Positions 1 through 11,975 of a stretch of DNA of 64,000 bases are shown here, piece after piece. The translations under genes were made by a program, and so were the position numbers. Below the pieces are notes generated by a model. It was given only the letters and a program-made list of their open reading frames with translations. It was not told where the DNA came from and made no database searches. Numbering within the stretch: position 1 is the stretch's first letter; each line of letters starts with the position of its first letter. The stretch is from Aradus depressus (lineage: Eukaryota; Arthropoda; Insecta; Hemiptera; Aradidae): the NCBI GenBank assembly GCA_963662175.1, contig OY759225.1, forward strand, positions 2,976,001-3,040,000. Reading direction: 5' to 3'.

Positions 1-689
1 CAATTCGCCCAATAGTTAATGAGTTAGCTCTATATTTATACTTAGGCCCCCCCACAACCCCACCTCCCGTTCAAATTATTGGGACGCCACACTCCTTTTT
101 TTTCTATTTGGCTTTTAAAAATACTACATGTGAAATTTCATGACAATTCGCCCAATAGTTAATGAGTTAGCTCTATATTTATACTTAGGCCCCCCCTCAA
201 CCCCCCCTCCCGTTCAAAACTTTGGGACGCCACACACATTTATTTCCTATTTGGCTTTTAAAAATACTACATGTGAAATTTCATGACGATTCGCCCATTA
301 GTTAATGAGTTAGCTCTATATTTATACTTAGGCCCCCCCACAACCCCCCCTCCCGTTCAAAACTTTGGGACGCCACACACCTTTTTTTCCTATTTGGCTT
401 TTAAAAATACTACATGTGAAATTTCATGACGATTCGCCCATTAGTTAATGAGTTAGCACTATTTATATACTTAGGCCCCCCTTACAACCCCCCCTCCCGA
501 TCAAAATTTTGGGACGCCACATAGCCTATTATTCAATCGGGCTCAAAAGAATACTACATGGGAAGTTTCATAAAAATCCGTCCAGCGGTTTGGGCGTGAT
601 GCTGGAACAAACATACATACATACATACATACAAACAAACATACAAACAAACAAACAAACAAACCCCGTTTCAGCTTTATTAATATAGA
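1..689 (-). repeat. ~140-bp minisatellite array ending in a Helitron-like 5' terminus
   Basis: About four copies of a ~140-bp unit. Each unit has a C-rich tract after TATACTTAGGC, then GGGACGCCACAC, then ACTACATGTGAAATTTC. The array runs into the phrase CCAGCGGTTTGGGCGTGATG, a CATA/CAAA microsatellite (608-664), and CCCCGTTTCAGCTTTATTAATATAGA. Read on the minus strand this end is TCTATATTAATAAAGCTGAAA preceded by A, the form of a Helitron 5' end (TC at 688-689). The other end lies beyond the window. No protein-coding gene is visible. Confidence 0.7.
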
Positions 690-840
690 TTATATCACAA
701 TGTACACAAGTTTTAATTTGTGTTCATATCTATACATACATATTTTTTTTTTTGGCATTTTTCTTCCATAGTGGATCGGTGTCACCATATTTAAAGTCAG
801 TCTGAACGTTGTGCTGACGTTGTCATAATCCGAAACCAGC
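690..840. repeat. Flank repeated at 4310-4460 (segmental duplication)
   Basis: This non-satellite spacer (TATATCACAATGTACACAAG... to ...GCACACTCTATGGCTC) recurs almost unchanged about 3620 bp downstream, again directly after a Helitron-like 5' terminus. The shared flank shows that the whole array-plus-flank block was duplicated, rather than an element inserting twice. No coding potential is seen. Confidence 0.75.
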
Positions 841-2410
841 ACACTCTATGGCTCTTTCAGTTAACAAATATTAAATCTATAAACCGTTAAAAAGCGAGAA
901 ATTTCAAGAATGGAGTCTACCGAGCTCAGGATCGCCACTTACAAATCTAGCTGAGGCACTTAGGTCAGATGTTTTAATCGAGAAGTGAAAAATAACTATG
1001 AGCACGTCGTCCTTCGGATGGGACTTTAAGCGATGTTCCAGGACTTTTTCGAATGTGAGGTACTCGATAATGAGACGTATGTTATGTAAATAAACCTGGG
1101 TAGGTGAAATTTCACTTAGGTAGAAAATAGCCTTGAGCACGTCGTCCTTCGGATGGGACTTTCCGGATAAATCTGAATCTGTCGTATCAGTTTTAACAAT
1201 TATTAAGCCTATAAACCGTTAAATAGCGCAAATTTTTTGAAAAACATTTTTATTTTGATTTTTGTGTAGGATTCAGATAATCCGGTCGTTCTCTATCAGT
1301 TTTAACAAATATTAAATCTATAAACCGTTAAAAAGCGAGAAATTTGAAGAATGGAGTCTACCGAGCTCAGGATCGCCACTTAGAAATCTAGCTGAGGCAC
1401 TTAGGTCAGATGTTTCAATCGGGAAGTTAAAAAACACTTTGAGCACGTCGTCCTTCGGATGGGACTTTAAGCGATGATCCAGGGCTTTTTCGAATGTGAG
1501 GTACTCGATAATGAGACGTATGTTATGTAAATAAACCTGGTTAGGTGAAATTTCACTTATGTTGAAAATAGCCTTGAGCACGTCGTCCGTCGGATGGGAC
1601 TTTTCGGATATATCTGATTCTGTCGTATCAGTTTTAACAATTATTAAGCCTATAAACCGTTAAATAGCTTAATTTTTTTGAAAAACATTTTTATTTTGAT
1701 TTTTGTGTAGGAATCAGATAATCCGGTCGTTTTCTATCAGTTTTAACAAATATTAAATCTATAAACCGTTAAAAAGCGAGAAATTTCAAGAATGGAGTCT
1801 ACCGAGCTCAGGATCGCCACTTAGAAATCTAGTTGAGGCACTTAGGTCAGATGTTTTAATCGGGAAGCTAAAAATAACTTTGAGCACGTCGTCCTTCGGA
1901 TGGGACTTTTCGGATATATCTGATTCTGTCGTATCAGTTTTAACAATTATTAAGCCTATAAACCGTTAAATAGCTTAAATTTTTTGAAAAACATTTTTAT
2001 TTTGATTTTTGTGTAGGATTCAGATAATCCGGTCGTTTTCTATCAGTTTTAACAAATATTAAATCTATAAACCGTTAAAAAGCGAGAAATTTCAAGAATG
2101 GAGTCTACCGAGCTCAGGATCGCCACTTAGAAATCTAGTTGAGGCACTTAGGTCAGATGTTTTAATCGGGAAGCTAAAAATTACTTTGAGCACGTCGTCC
2201 TTCGGATGGGACATTAAGCAATGATCCAGGGCTTTTTCGAATGTGAGGTACTCGATAATGAGACGTATGTTATGTAAATAAACCTGGGTAGGTCAATTTC
2301 TACTTAGGTTGAAAGCCTTGAGCACGTCGTCCTTCGGATGGGACTTTCCGGATAAATCTGAATCTGTCGTATCAGTTTTAACAATTATTAAGCCTATAAA
2401 ACGTTAAATA
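841..2410. repeat. ~440-bp satellite derived in part from the local SINE
   Basis: The landmark ACCGAGCTCAGGATCGCC recurs near 919, 1360, 1801 and 2107, giving a ~440-bp period with one ~135-bp internal deletion. Each unit carries GAGCACGTCGTCCTTCGGAT-GGGAC and an AGCGATG.TCC segment. These match the body of the tRNA-derived SINE found elsewhere in this window (CACGCCGTCCTTCGGATGGG, GTTAAGCGATGGTCCCGAGC). The unit also has AT-rich filler (AAACCGTTAAAAAGCGAG; GATTCAGATAATCCGGTCGT). Short open frames of 78-87 residues recur in it with each unit; I read them as by-products of the repeat, not genes. Confidence 0.75.
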
Positions 2411-4309
2411 TAGACACATCTTATATTTCTATTTGGATTTTAAAAATACTACATGTGAAATTTTCTGACAATCCGACCAATCTTTGAAGAGTTAGCACTA
2501 TATTTATACTTAGGCCTACCCCCCCCCCCCTCCCCCCGTTCAAATTTTTGAGACGCCACACACCTTTTTTTTTATTTGGTCTTCAGGAATACTACATGTG
2601 AAACTTCGTGACAATGCGACCAACCGTTAATGAGCTAGCTCTATATTTATACTTAGGCCCCCCCACAACCCCCCCTCCCGTTCAAAACTTTAGAACGCCA
2701 CACACCTTATTTTTCAATTTGCCTTCAGGAATACTCCATGTGAAATTTCGTGACAATCCGACCAACCGTTAAAGAGTTAGCTCTGTATTTATACTTAGGC
2801 CCTACCCACAACCCCCCCTCCCGTTCAAAATTTTGGTACGCCACACACCTCATATTTCTATTTGGTCTTTAAGAATACTACATGTGAAATTTCGTGACAA
2901 TCCGACCATTAGTTAATGAGCTAGCTCTATATTTATACTTAGGCCCCCCACAACCCCCTCCCGTTCAAAACTTTGGGACGCCACACACCTTATTTTTCTA
3001 TTTGGCCTTTAAGAATACTACATGTGAAATTTCGTGACAATCCGACCAACCGTTAAAGAGTTAGCTCTATATTTATACTTGGGCCCCCCCACAACCCCCC
3101 CTCCCGTTCAAAACTTTGAGACGCCACACACCTTTTTTTCCTATTTGGCTTTTAAAAATACTACATGTGAAATTTCGTGACAATCCGACCATTAGTTAAA
3201 GAGCTAGCTCTATATTTATACTTAGGCCCCCCACAACCCCCTCCCGTTCAAAACTTTGGGACGCCACACACCTTATTTTTCTATTTGGCCTTTAAGAATA
3301 CTACATGTGAAATTTCGTGACAGTCCGACCAACCGTTAAAGAGTTAGCTCTATATTTATACTTAGGCCTCCCCACAACCCTCCCTCCCGTTCAAAACTTT
3401 GGGACGCCACACACCTTTTTTTCCTATTTGGCTTTTAAAAATACTACATGTGAAATTTCGTGACAATCCGACCAACCGTTAAAGAGTTTGCTCTATATTT
3501 ATACTTAGGCCCCCCCACAACCCCCCCTCCCGTTCAAAACTTTGGGACGCCACACACCTTTTTTTCCTATTTGGCTTTTGAAAATACTACATGTGAAATT
3601 TCGTGACAATCCGACCAACCGTTAAAGAGTTTGCTCTATATTTATACTTAGGCCCCCCCACAACCCCCCCTCCCGTTCAAAATTTTGGTACGCCACACAC
3701 CTCATATTTCTATTTGGTCTTTAAGAATACTACATGTGAAATTTCGTGACAATCCGACCATTAGTTAAGGAGCTAGCTCTATATTTATACTTAGGCCCCC
3801 CTGGGGTGGGGACAACCCCCTCCCGTTCAAAACTTTGGGACGCCACACACCTTATTTTTCTATTTGGCCTTTAAGAATACTACATGTGAAATTTCGTGAC
3901 AATCCGACCAACCGTTAAAGAGTTAGCTCTATATTTATACTTAGGCCTCCCCACAACCCCCCCTCCCGTTCAAAACTTTGGGACGCCACACACCTTTTTT
4001 TCCTATTTGGCTTTTAAAAATACTACATGTGAAATTTCGTGACAATCCGACCAACCGTAATGAGGTAGGACTATTTATATACTTAGGCCCCCCTTACAAC
4101 CCTCCCTACCGTTCAAAATTCTGAGACGCCACATAGCCTATTATTCAATCGGGCTCAAAAGAATGCTACATGTGAAGTTTCATGAAGATCCGTCCAGCGG
4201 TTTGGGCGTGATGCTGGAACAAACATACATACATACATACATACATACATACATACATACAAACAAACAAACAAACAAACCAACCCCGTTTCAGCTTTAT
4301 TTATATAGA
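2411..4309 (-). repeat. Second ~140-bp minisatellite array with Helitron-like 5' terminus
   Basis: About thirteen copies of the same unit as at 1-600. Alternate copies differ at CAATCCGACCAACCGTTAAAGAG versus CCATTAGTTAATGAG, so a two-unit higher-order arrangement is likely. The block ends with GTCCAGCGGTTTGGGCGTGA, a CATA/CAAA microsatellite (4220-4280) and CCCCGTTTCAGCTTTATTTATATAGA at 4309, the minus-strand 5' TC end. A CTGGGGTGGGG interruption near 3800 is unique to one unit. Confidence 0.75.
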
Positions 4310-5377
4310 TTATATCACAATGTACACAAGTTTTAATTTGTGTTCATATCTATACATACATCTTTTTTTTTTTGGCATTTTTCTTCCATAGTGGATCGGT
4401 GTCACCATATTTGAAGTCAGTCTGAACGTTGTGCTGACGTTGGCATAATCCGAAACCAGCACACTCTATGGCTCTTTCAGTTAACAAATATTAAATCTAT
4501 AAACCGTTAAAAAGCGAGAAATTTCAAGAATGGAGTCTACCGAGCTCAGGATCGCCACTTACAAATCTAGCTGAGGCACTTAGGTCAGATGTTTTAATCG
4601 GGAAGTTAAAAATAACTTTGAGCACTTCGTCCTTCGGATGGGACATTAAGCGATGATCCAGGGCTTTTTCGAATGTGAGGTACTCGATAATGAGACGTAT
4701 GTTATGTAAATAAACCTGGGTAGGTCAATTTCCACTTAGGTTGAAAGCCTTGAGCACGTCGTCCTTCGGATGGGACTTTCCGGATAAATCTGAATCTCTC
4801 GTATCAGTTTTAACAATTATTAAGCCTATAAACCGTTAAATAGCGTGAATTTTTTGAAAAACATTTTTATTTTGATTTTTGTGTAGGATTCAGATAATCC
4901 GGTCGTTCTCTATCAGTTTTAACAAATATTAAATCTATAAACCGTTAAAAAGCGAGAAATTTGAAGAATGGAGTCTACCGAGCTCAGGATCGCCACTTAC
5001 AAATCTAGCTGAGGCACTTAGGTCAGATGTTTTAATCGGGAAGTGAAAAATAACTATGAGCACGTCGTCCTTCGGATGGGACTTTAAGCGATGTTCCAGG
5101 ACTTTTTCGAATGTGAGGTACTCGATAATGAGACGTATGTTATGTAAATAAACCTGGGTAGGTGAAATTTCACTTAGGTTGAAAATAGCCTTGAGCACGT
5201 CGTCCTTCGGATGGGACTTTCCGGATAAATCTGAATCTCTCGTATCAGTTTTAACAATTATTAAGCCTATAAACCGTTAAATAGCGTGAATTTTTTGAAA
5301 AACATTTTTATTTTGATTTTTGTGTAGGATTCAGATAATCCGGTCGTTCTCTATCAGTTTTAACAAATATTAAATCT
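4310..5377. repeat. Duplicated flank plus two more SINE-derived satellite units
   Basis: 4310-4460 repeats 690-840, and 4461-5377 continues with ~440-bp satellite units (landmark near 4540 and 4979). The satellite stops abruptly at AAATCTATA, where it meets the 3' end of the next Helitron-like element. No gene is seen. Confidence 0.75.
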
Positions 5378-7572
5378 ATAGCAGTTATACCCGGCGTTAC
5401 CCGGGGAACTTTGATTTTTCTCCCAATATCTTCTATAACGCTATTCAGTTCCTCGACAGTACATTCATGATGTTATAATTTTCAATTATTCATACGGAAT
5501 AAGGCTTATAGTCCTTCAGCTGTTGTAACGCTAGTAAGTTTTTAGGACCCCTGGGCACCACAGCTAGTATGCGCCTTTCAACGGCGGAAGCCACACCTAG
5601 TGAATACTTAGCATCTCTGGACGTCCTAGTCAGTGCGTAGTTAAGAACGTTTGTGACCACAGCTAGTATGTGGCTTGCAACGCTGAGCACCACAGCTAGT
5701 ACGTAGTTGGGAATGCTGGGCATCATAGCTAGTATGTGCCTTGCGACGGCGGACCCAACAGCTAGTACGTAGTTAGGAACGCTGGTCACCACAGCTAGTA
5801 TGTGCCTCGCAACAGCGGACCCCACAGCTAGTACGAAGTTAGGAACGCTGGGCATCACAGCTATTAAGTGCCTTGCAACAGCGGACCCCACAGCTAGTAT
5901 GTAGTTAAATACGCTGGGCATTACAGTTAGTAAGTGCTTTGCAACAGCGAACTTCACAGCTAGTACATAGTTAGGAACGCTGGGCACTACAGCTAGTAAA
6001 TGCCTTGCAACAACGGACCCCACAGCTAGTACGAAGTTAGGAACGCTGGGCACTACAGCTAGTAAATGCCTTGCAACAACGGACCCCACAGCTAGTACGA
6101 TATTAGGAACCCTGGGCATCACAGCTAGTATGCTTTTGCAACGACGGACCCCACAGCTAGTACGTTTTTAGGAACGCTGGGCCCTACAGGTAGTAGGTGC
6201 CTTGCAACTGCGAACCCCACAGATAGTATGTAGTTAGAACCAAAGGGCATCACAGCTAGTATGAGTTTTGCAACGGCGGTCCCCACAGCTAGTACCTACG
6301 AGTGAAATACGCTGGGCCACACTGCTAGCGCCTTGCAACAGCAGACCCCACAGCTAGTACGTAATTAGAAACGCTAGGCATTACAGCTAGTAAATGTCTT
6401 ATAGGAGCCTTGCAACAGCGAACCCCACAGCCAATACATAGTTAGGAACGCTGGGGCTGAGCACTACAGCTAGTAAGTACCTTGCAACAGCGGACCCCAC
6501 AGCTAGTACGATATTAGGAACGCTGGACATCACAGCTAGTAAATGTCTTGCAACAGTGAACCCCACAGCGAATACATAGTTACTACTACTACATGTGAAA
6601 TTCATGACAATCCGATTCATGACAATACGACCAACCGTTAATGAGCTAGCTACTTATTTTTATACTTAGTCCCCCCCCCCCCCCCTCAACCCCGCCACCC
6701 GTTCAAAACTTCGGGACGCCACACTCCTTATTTTTCTATTTGGCCTTCAGGAATAATATATGCGAAATTTCGTGACAATACGACCAACCGTTAATGAGCT
6801 AACTCTATATGTATATTTAGCCCCCCCCACAACCCTCCTTCCTGTTCAAAATTTTGGGCCGTCACACACCTAATATTTCTATTTGACCTTTAGGAATACT
6901 ACATGTGAAATTTCATGACAATTCGACCATTAGTTAATGAGTTAGCACTATTTATATACGTAGGCCCCCCTTACAACCCCCCCTCCCGATCAAAACTTTG
7001 GAACGCCACACACCTTATTTTTCTATTTGGCCTTCAGGATTACTCCATGTGAAATTTCGTGACAATCCGACCAACCGTTAAAGAGTTAGCTCTATATTTA
7101 TACTTAGGCCCCCCCACAACCCCCCCTCCCGTTCAAAACTTTGGGACGCCACACACGTTTTTTTCCTATTTGGCTTTTAAAAATACTACATGTGAAATTT
7201 CATGACGATTCGCCCATTAGTTAATGAGTTAGCTCCATATTTATACTTAGGCCCCCCCACAATTCCCCCTCCCGTTCAAAACTTTGGGACGCCACACACC
7301 TTTTTTTCCTGTTTGGCTTTTAAAAAGACTACGTGTGAAATTTCATGACAATTTGACCATTAGTTAATGAGTTAGCACTATTTATATACTTAGGCCCCCC
7401 TTACAACCCCCCTTCCCGATCAAAATTTTGGGACGCCACATAGCCTATTATTCAATCGGGCTCAAAAGAATGCTACATGGGCAGTTTCATAAAAATCCGT
7501 CCAGCGGTTTGGGCGTGATGCTGGAACAAACATACAAACAAACAAACCCCGTTTCAGCTTTATTAATATAGA
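5378..7572 (-). mobile_element. Helitron-like element H1 filled with minisatellites
   Basis: On the minus strand the 3' end is a short hairpin (CCCGG loop CCGGG type, slightly mutated) followed by GTATAACTGC and ATAG in place of CTAG. The 5' end at 7572 is TCTATATTAATAAAGCTGAAA. Between them lie a subterminal block shared with H2-H5 (GGGGAACTTTGATTTTTCTC), a 66-bp minisatellite (5505-6570), about six units of the ~140-bp minisatellite (6590-7440) and a short CATA/CAAA tract. No Rep/helicase is encoded, so it is non-autonomous. The outer 3' base is mutated, so this boundary is approximate. Confidence 0.65.
5505..6570. repeat. 66-bp minisatellite (two 33-bp halves)
   Basis: Units of 66 bp each contain two CACAGCTAGTA motifs ~33 bp apart: TTAGGAACGCTGGGCACYAC-AGCTAGTA and TGCCTTGCAACAGCGGACCC-CACAGCTAGTA. 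The spacing is exact in 5970-6100. Because 66 is a multiple of three, the minus strand stays open for 210 codons (5490-6122) as a degenerate 22-residue repeat resembling PNYVLAVGSAVARHLLAV. I regard this as repeat-generated, because the same family in H2 and H4 is out of frame or short. Confidence 0.8.
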
Positions 7573-8998
7573 CTAGCAGTAATACCCGGCGTTGCCCGGG
7601 GAACTTTGATTTTTCTCCTAATCTCTCATTGGTATTCTATTCAATTCTTCGAAAGTACATTTATGATGTCATAATTTTTAATTATTCAAATGGAACAAGG
7701 CTTATAGTCCTTCAACGGAAGACACCACAGCTAGTATGTGCCTTTCAACGGCGGAAACCACAGCTAGTAAATACTTAGCATCGCTGGACTTCCTAGCCAG
7801 TACGTACTTAAGAACGCTCGTGACCACAGCTAGTATCGGTCTTGCAACGGCGTACCATCCCAGCTAGTAAGTGCTCGGAACAGCTGGGCACCACAGTTAT
7901 TGTGTGCTTAAAACCGCTGGGCACAAAAGCTATTACGTTCTTAGGAATGCTTCGCACCACAGCTAGTTCGTGTTCAGGATCGCTGGGCCACACAGCTACT
8001 CGTAGTATATGCTTTGCAACGGCGGGCAGCCCAGCTAGTAAGTTCTTAGGACCACTTGGAACCACAGCTAGTTCCTACTTAAGAACGCCGGTCACCTTAG
8101 ATAGTATGCGCCTTGCAACACCGAATTTCGTATTTAAAATTAACATTCACGGAGGACATAACCAGTCGAATTTCAGCGATATCGGCCTAGGGGAGGGGGG
8201 AGTTCCGGGGTAGGGGCTCAATTCAAAAATCCCAATAACTGCCGAGGTAATGAATGTATCGACATCAAATTTCGTATTTAAAACTAAAATCCTCTTAGGA
8301 CATAACCAGTCAAATTTCAGCGATATCAGCCGAGGGGAGGGGGGAGTTCCGGGATGGGGGCTCAATTCAAAAATCCCAATAACTGCCGATGTAATGAATG
8401 TATCGACATCAAATTTCGTATTTAAAACTAAAATCCACTTAGGACATAACCAGTCAAATTTCAGCGATATCAGCCGAGGGGAGGGGGGAGTTCCGGGATG
8501 GGGGCTCAATTCAAAAATCCCAATAACTGCCGATGTAATGAATGTATCGACATCAAAATTCGTATTTAAAACTAAAATCCACTTAGGACATAACCAGTCA
8601 AATTTCAGCGATCTCGGCTGAGGGGAGGGGGGAGTTCCGGGGAGGGGGCTCAGTTCAAAAATCCACAACCTCCCTCCCGTTCGCAATTTTGTGACGTCGC
8701 ACACTTTTTTTTTTCCTATTTGGCCTTCAAGAATACTACATATGAAATTTCATGACAATCCAACCATTAATCAATGAGTTAGCACTATTTTTATGCTTAG
8801 CCCCCCCTTACAACCCCCCCCCCCCCCGTTCGAAATTTTGGGGCGCCACATAGCCTATTATTCAATCGGTCTTGAAAGGATGCTACATGTGAAGTTTCAT
8901 GAATAACCGTCCAGCCGTTTGGGCGTGATGCTGGAACAAACAAACAAACAAACAAACAAACATACAAACAAACCCCGTTTCAGCTTTATTAATATAGA
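7573..8998 (-). mobile_element. Helitron-like element H2, head to tail with H1
   Basis: Plus-strand CTAGCAGTAATACCCGGCGT at 7573 is the minus-strand 3' end: hairpin CCCGG-GCAACG-CCGGG, 8 nt, then CTAG. The 5' TC end is at 8998 with the preceding minus-strand A (plus T at 8999). H1's 5' TC directly abuts H2's CTAG with no base between them. The interior has degenerate 66-bp minisatellite, a 144-bp repeat block and a terminal piece of the ~140-bp unit with CAAA repeats. The 1426-bp interior closely matches H4 (29219-30644). It encodes no transposase. Confidence 0.8.
8106..8665. repeat. 144-bp G-rich repeat inside H2, related to R1
   Basis: About 3.7 copies of a 144-bp unit (GATGTAATGAATGTATCGAC, AGGACATAACCAGTC, GAGGGGAGGGGGGAGTTCCG, CTCAATTCAAAAATCCCAAT). 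144 is a multiple of three, so both strands keep long repetitive open frames (123 and 185 codons). The same sentence order occurs in the dispersed repeat R1 at 34740-34970, so the unit appears to be an R1 segment captured and amplified in the Helitron. Confidence 0.75.
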
Positions 8999-9039
8999 TT
9001 AAATAAAATGTCAAAATCAGTTTTATTTAATAAAAACTT

Positions 9040-9043
9040 CCAT

Positions 9044-9102
<59 letters not shown>
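9040..9102. repeat. (AT)n microsatellite
   Basis: Roughly 60 bp of uninterrupted AT dinucleotides immediately left of the LTR element. The right side of the element also begins with TATATATATATA (13920), so the LTR element inserted into this tract. Confidence 0.95.
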
Positions 9103-9105
<3 letters not shown>

Positions 9106-10006
9106 AACGTTTGTTTATAGCGCTACTTGAAATTCTAATTTAAATTTACGAATAATAATTATATGCAATAACGATTATTAGATGACCTGGTTATATATAA
9201 TTTTTTTATAAATAAAAAAAAAAAACTTTAAGAATAATTTGTTACATTTTTTTATATTTAAAATTCATAAAGACATGTTTTTATGGGTTAGTAACACAAA
9301 ATTTTTACATACATAGAGATTTTTTTGTTTACACAACATTTAACTAAACCTGCGGGACATCTCTCTTTTCTTCTATTGTGCCTGTGGGTGAAATGATGTT
9401 TCCAACGTGGTAAGTTGAGTATGGGTTGTCGAAGTTGCGGCCACGTCTTCTCCTCTCTTCTGGATTCCAAGTGTTTTAGCTAATGATCGTCGTGTTCTCC
9501 ATTTCTTTTGTGGTTGGAGTTCTCCGGGATACTTCCCCTCAGTACCTTTCTTCCTTCTTACCACAGCTTTTAAGAAATCACTGACATTTTCTACTATTCA
9601 CTACACTCACTTTCACTGAACCATCTCTCTCTGCACAGTTCTCTCTTACATCTACCACGAGGGGACAGCCCACTTCTCTCTCGTTTTGGATTCCGCTCTC
9701 TCATTGGCCACAATTTTTACAGCCCTTAAACTACTAAACATCTGGGTTTTTTTATAACACTTTCATATTCCCGTATACAATCCTAGTTGCTTACATTTAT
9801 TGTTAACTAATTATTAGCTTATCATTTAATTTTATGACATAATTGAAATAAATGAATTGATATATTTTGATACTATATCGACCCTGGTACAAATCGATTT
9901 GATAACCCCCAGTAACCTTCCTTAGGTCTAATAAAATGATTGTATTTAAGTATCTTATTTTCCATTTCTTAAATATTACATGTAATGGACAATATGGAAC
10001 ATTACA
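9103..10006 (-). repeat. 3' LTR (minus orientation)
   Basis: 904 bp, starts TGTAACGTTTG and ends GAACATTACA on the plus strand. It is nearly identical to 13016-13919. A short 63-codon frame (9373-9564, minus) lies inside the LTR and is repeated in the other LTR; it is not a recognised protein. Confidence 0.92.
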
Positions 10007-11975
10007 TTGCCCTCTGCTAAAAATATTAAAATATATCATTCATTTGCTTACATTAGTGTTTAGTACCAAACTATTTCATAATCTTATGGTTACATGTACA
10101 ACTTGGCGACTCAAGACAACATGGTGACCCAGTTCCTATTATTAATTAATTACACACAAATTTTTTGTCTATTACGGAATACATTCTTCAAGGTAACTCT
10201 CTTTAATAATATTACACAACAATTAGGTAACAAATCTAATTTAATTATTTTGTTTACGTCTTACCATAATGTTATATTAGATTTACTTTCTTATATTACT
10301 TTATTTTCTTGAAATATATTACTTTAACCTTCTCATTTCTTCTATCTACCACTACTCTATTCTCCATACGCAAATTCTACATTCAAAATTCCAACACTAA
10401 TCATTAATTTGCCATACAATTTACCCACACTCCTAAATATAATCTAAAATTATTAACTAATCTCCCTGGTATCTCTTAACCATCCTGATCTCCTTGGATC
10501 TTCGCCTACTACCATAAAATACTCACACACATTCTCTTACACTGTCGGCTATGCCACTAAATTTTTAATATTCATACATTATTCCTTCATTAATAATATC
10601 TTTCTTTTTCTTAATATTCCATTATTTAATAACATCCTATCCCTAACATCCTTTATATTTTTTTTACTACTTTTATTTACACTATTTCGACTTACTTTCC
10701 CTATTGATTTACTGCACTAATTTTTATATAATGCTTTTAAGATGATATTCTTAAAAAAATATTCTTATAACATTTTCCCCGTTTCACTTACAAAATTTTT
10801 TTTTTTTATTATATTATTATACGGAATTACTTACAAGGTTATGATTGAAATTTTATGACGTTTGTAATCTATGCATCCATGTGGATGTTCTAATTTCATC
10901 ACTTATTATTCTGAGACTACTAGCGATTATCGCTCTCAAAAACCATTTGTGGGTTAATATAGCTCGTTTCCGTAAGGACGCCAAACTCCTTAAATCAACA
11001 GGGCCCACGTTGTTGACAATTACGGTTTAATAACAATAACAAACCCTTTAAACTAATATTTTTTTTTTTTTATTATTATAAATATTTTTATTTTTATCAC
11101 CAATACCATAAAAAAAAAAAACGCATGCATAAATATCAATAAATAGTTCAACTCGAGACTAACCCTTATATAAAATTTCCCATAAAATAACAACATCCAC
11201 CCTTAATATAATATTTCAATAAATAATTATGTTTTTATTTAAAAACATTTAAACTCACAAATCTTCTGTTCAGAATACAGATCACACTACACATTATTTA
11301 CATATAATCTAATTTAATTATAATTATTTTTTTTTTTAAATTTTTATTCTTTGACAGAGCATCACCCACTCTCATATTCTTAATCAGTCTCAGACCCAAC
11401 ATTGGTCATTATTACCTCTTTTATAATACCACCACTCTAATACAACAAAATAGCATACATCATATTAAAATATAACAAGACATACCATAAAATAAAATAC
11501 ACACACCCAATATTGACATTTGTTGGGCTGTTTACAAATATCAGTTGTTTATCATAACAGACTCTAAATAGCTGTCTTATCCTTTATCTATTTATCAGTT
11601 CAACTTGCAAAGACTTAGTTGCCATATCATTTTAACTACGCTCCATATTTTTATTTCTAACTTTAGTTTAATTTATTCTTTACTTTCAATTATTTATTAA
11701 TTAGACCCTATTTACATCTCGAGTGACAACTTCTTTGTTTACATTAATTTTATTCATTTTTATCAACACAAATTTTACACGCAAACTAACTCAGGTACAT
11801 TTTTCCATCACTTAATTATATTATTTTATTTTGCAATTATTCATTTCGACAAAATTTAACATATTGACTGATACTTTCTATGTTTATTTTTTTTTTATTA
11901 ATTTTTATGTTTACATTTTATAGTTCCAGATCATAATCCTAGACAAGCAATTTTCAATATCCAAAATTTCATCGG
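10007..11975 (-). other. AT-rich non-coding interior of the LTR element
   Basis: No frame longer than ~70 codons and no pol motif on either strand. The plus-strand start (TTGCCCTCTGCT) is the complement of a plausible polypurine tract. The remainder is T-rich with long T runs. I see no gene here. Confidence 0.6.

Noticed and set aside
1..600. CRISPR-like array
   Set aside because: Direct repeats are ~140 bp without unique spacers, in a eukaryotic transposon setting with no cas genes.
904..1581. Repeated 78-87-codon frames (MLKAIF.LSEISP type)
   Set aside because: They recur with each ~440-bp satellite unit, are broken in some units, and consist partly of SINE body in antisense.
5490..6122. 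210-codon minus-strand frame with 22-residue repeats
   Set aside because: It is produced by a 66-bp tandem array (a multiple of three); related arrays in H2 and H4 are not kept in frame, and no start context or promoter is seen.
8147..8704. 185-codon minus and 123-codon plus frames on the same 144-bp units
   Set aside because: Both strands open over the same repeat; explained by unit length, not by coding selection.
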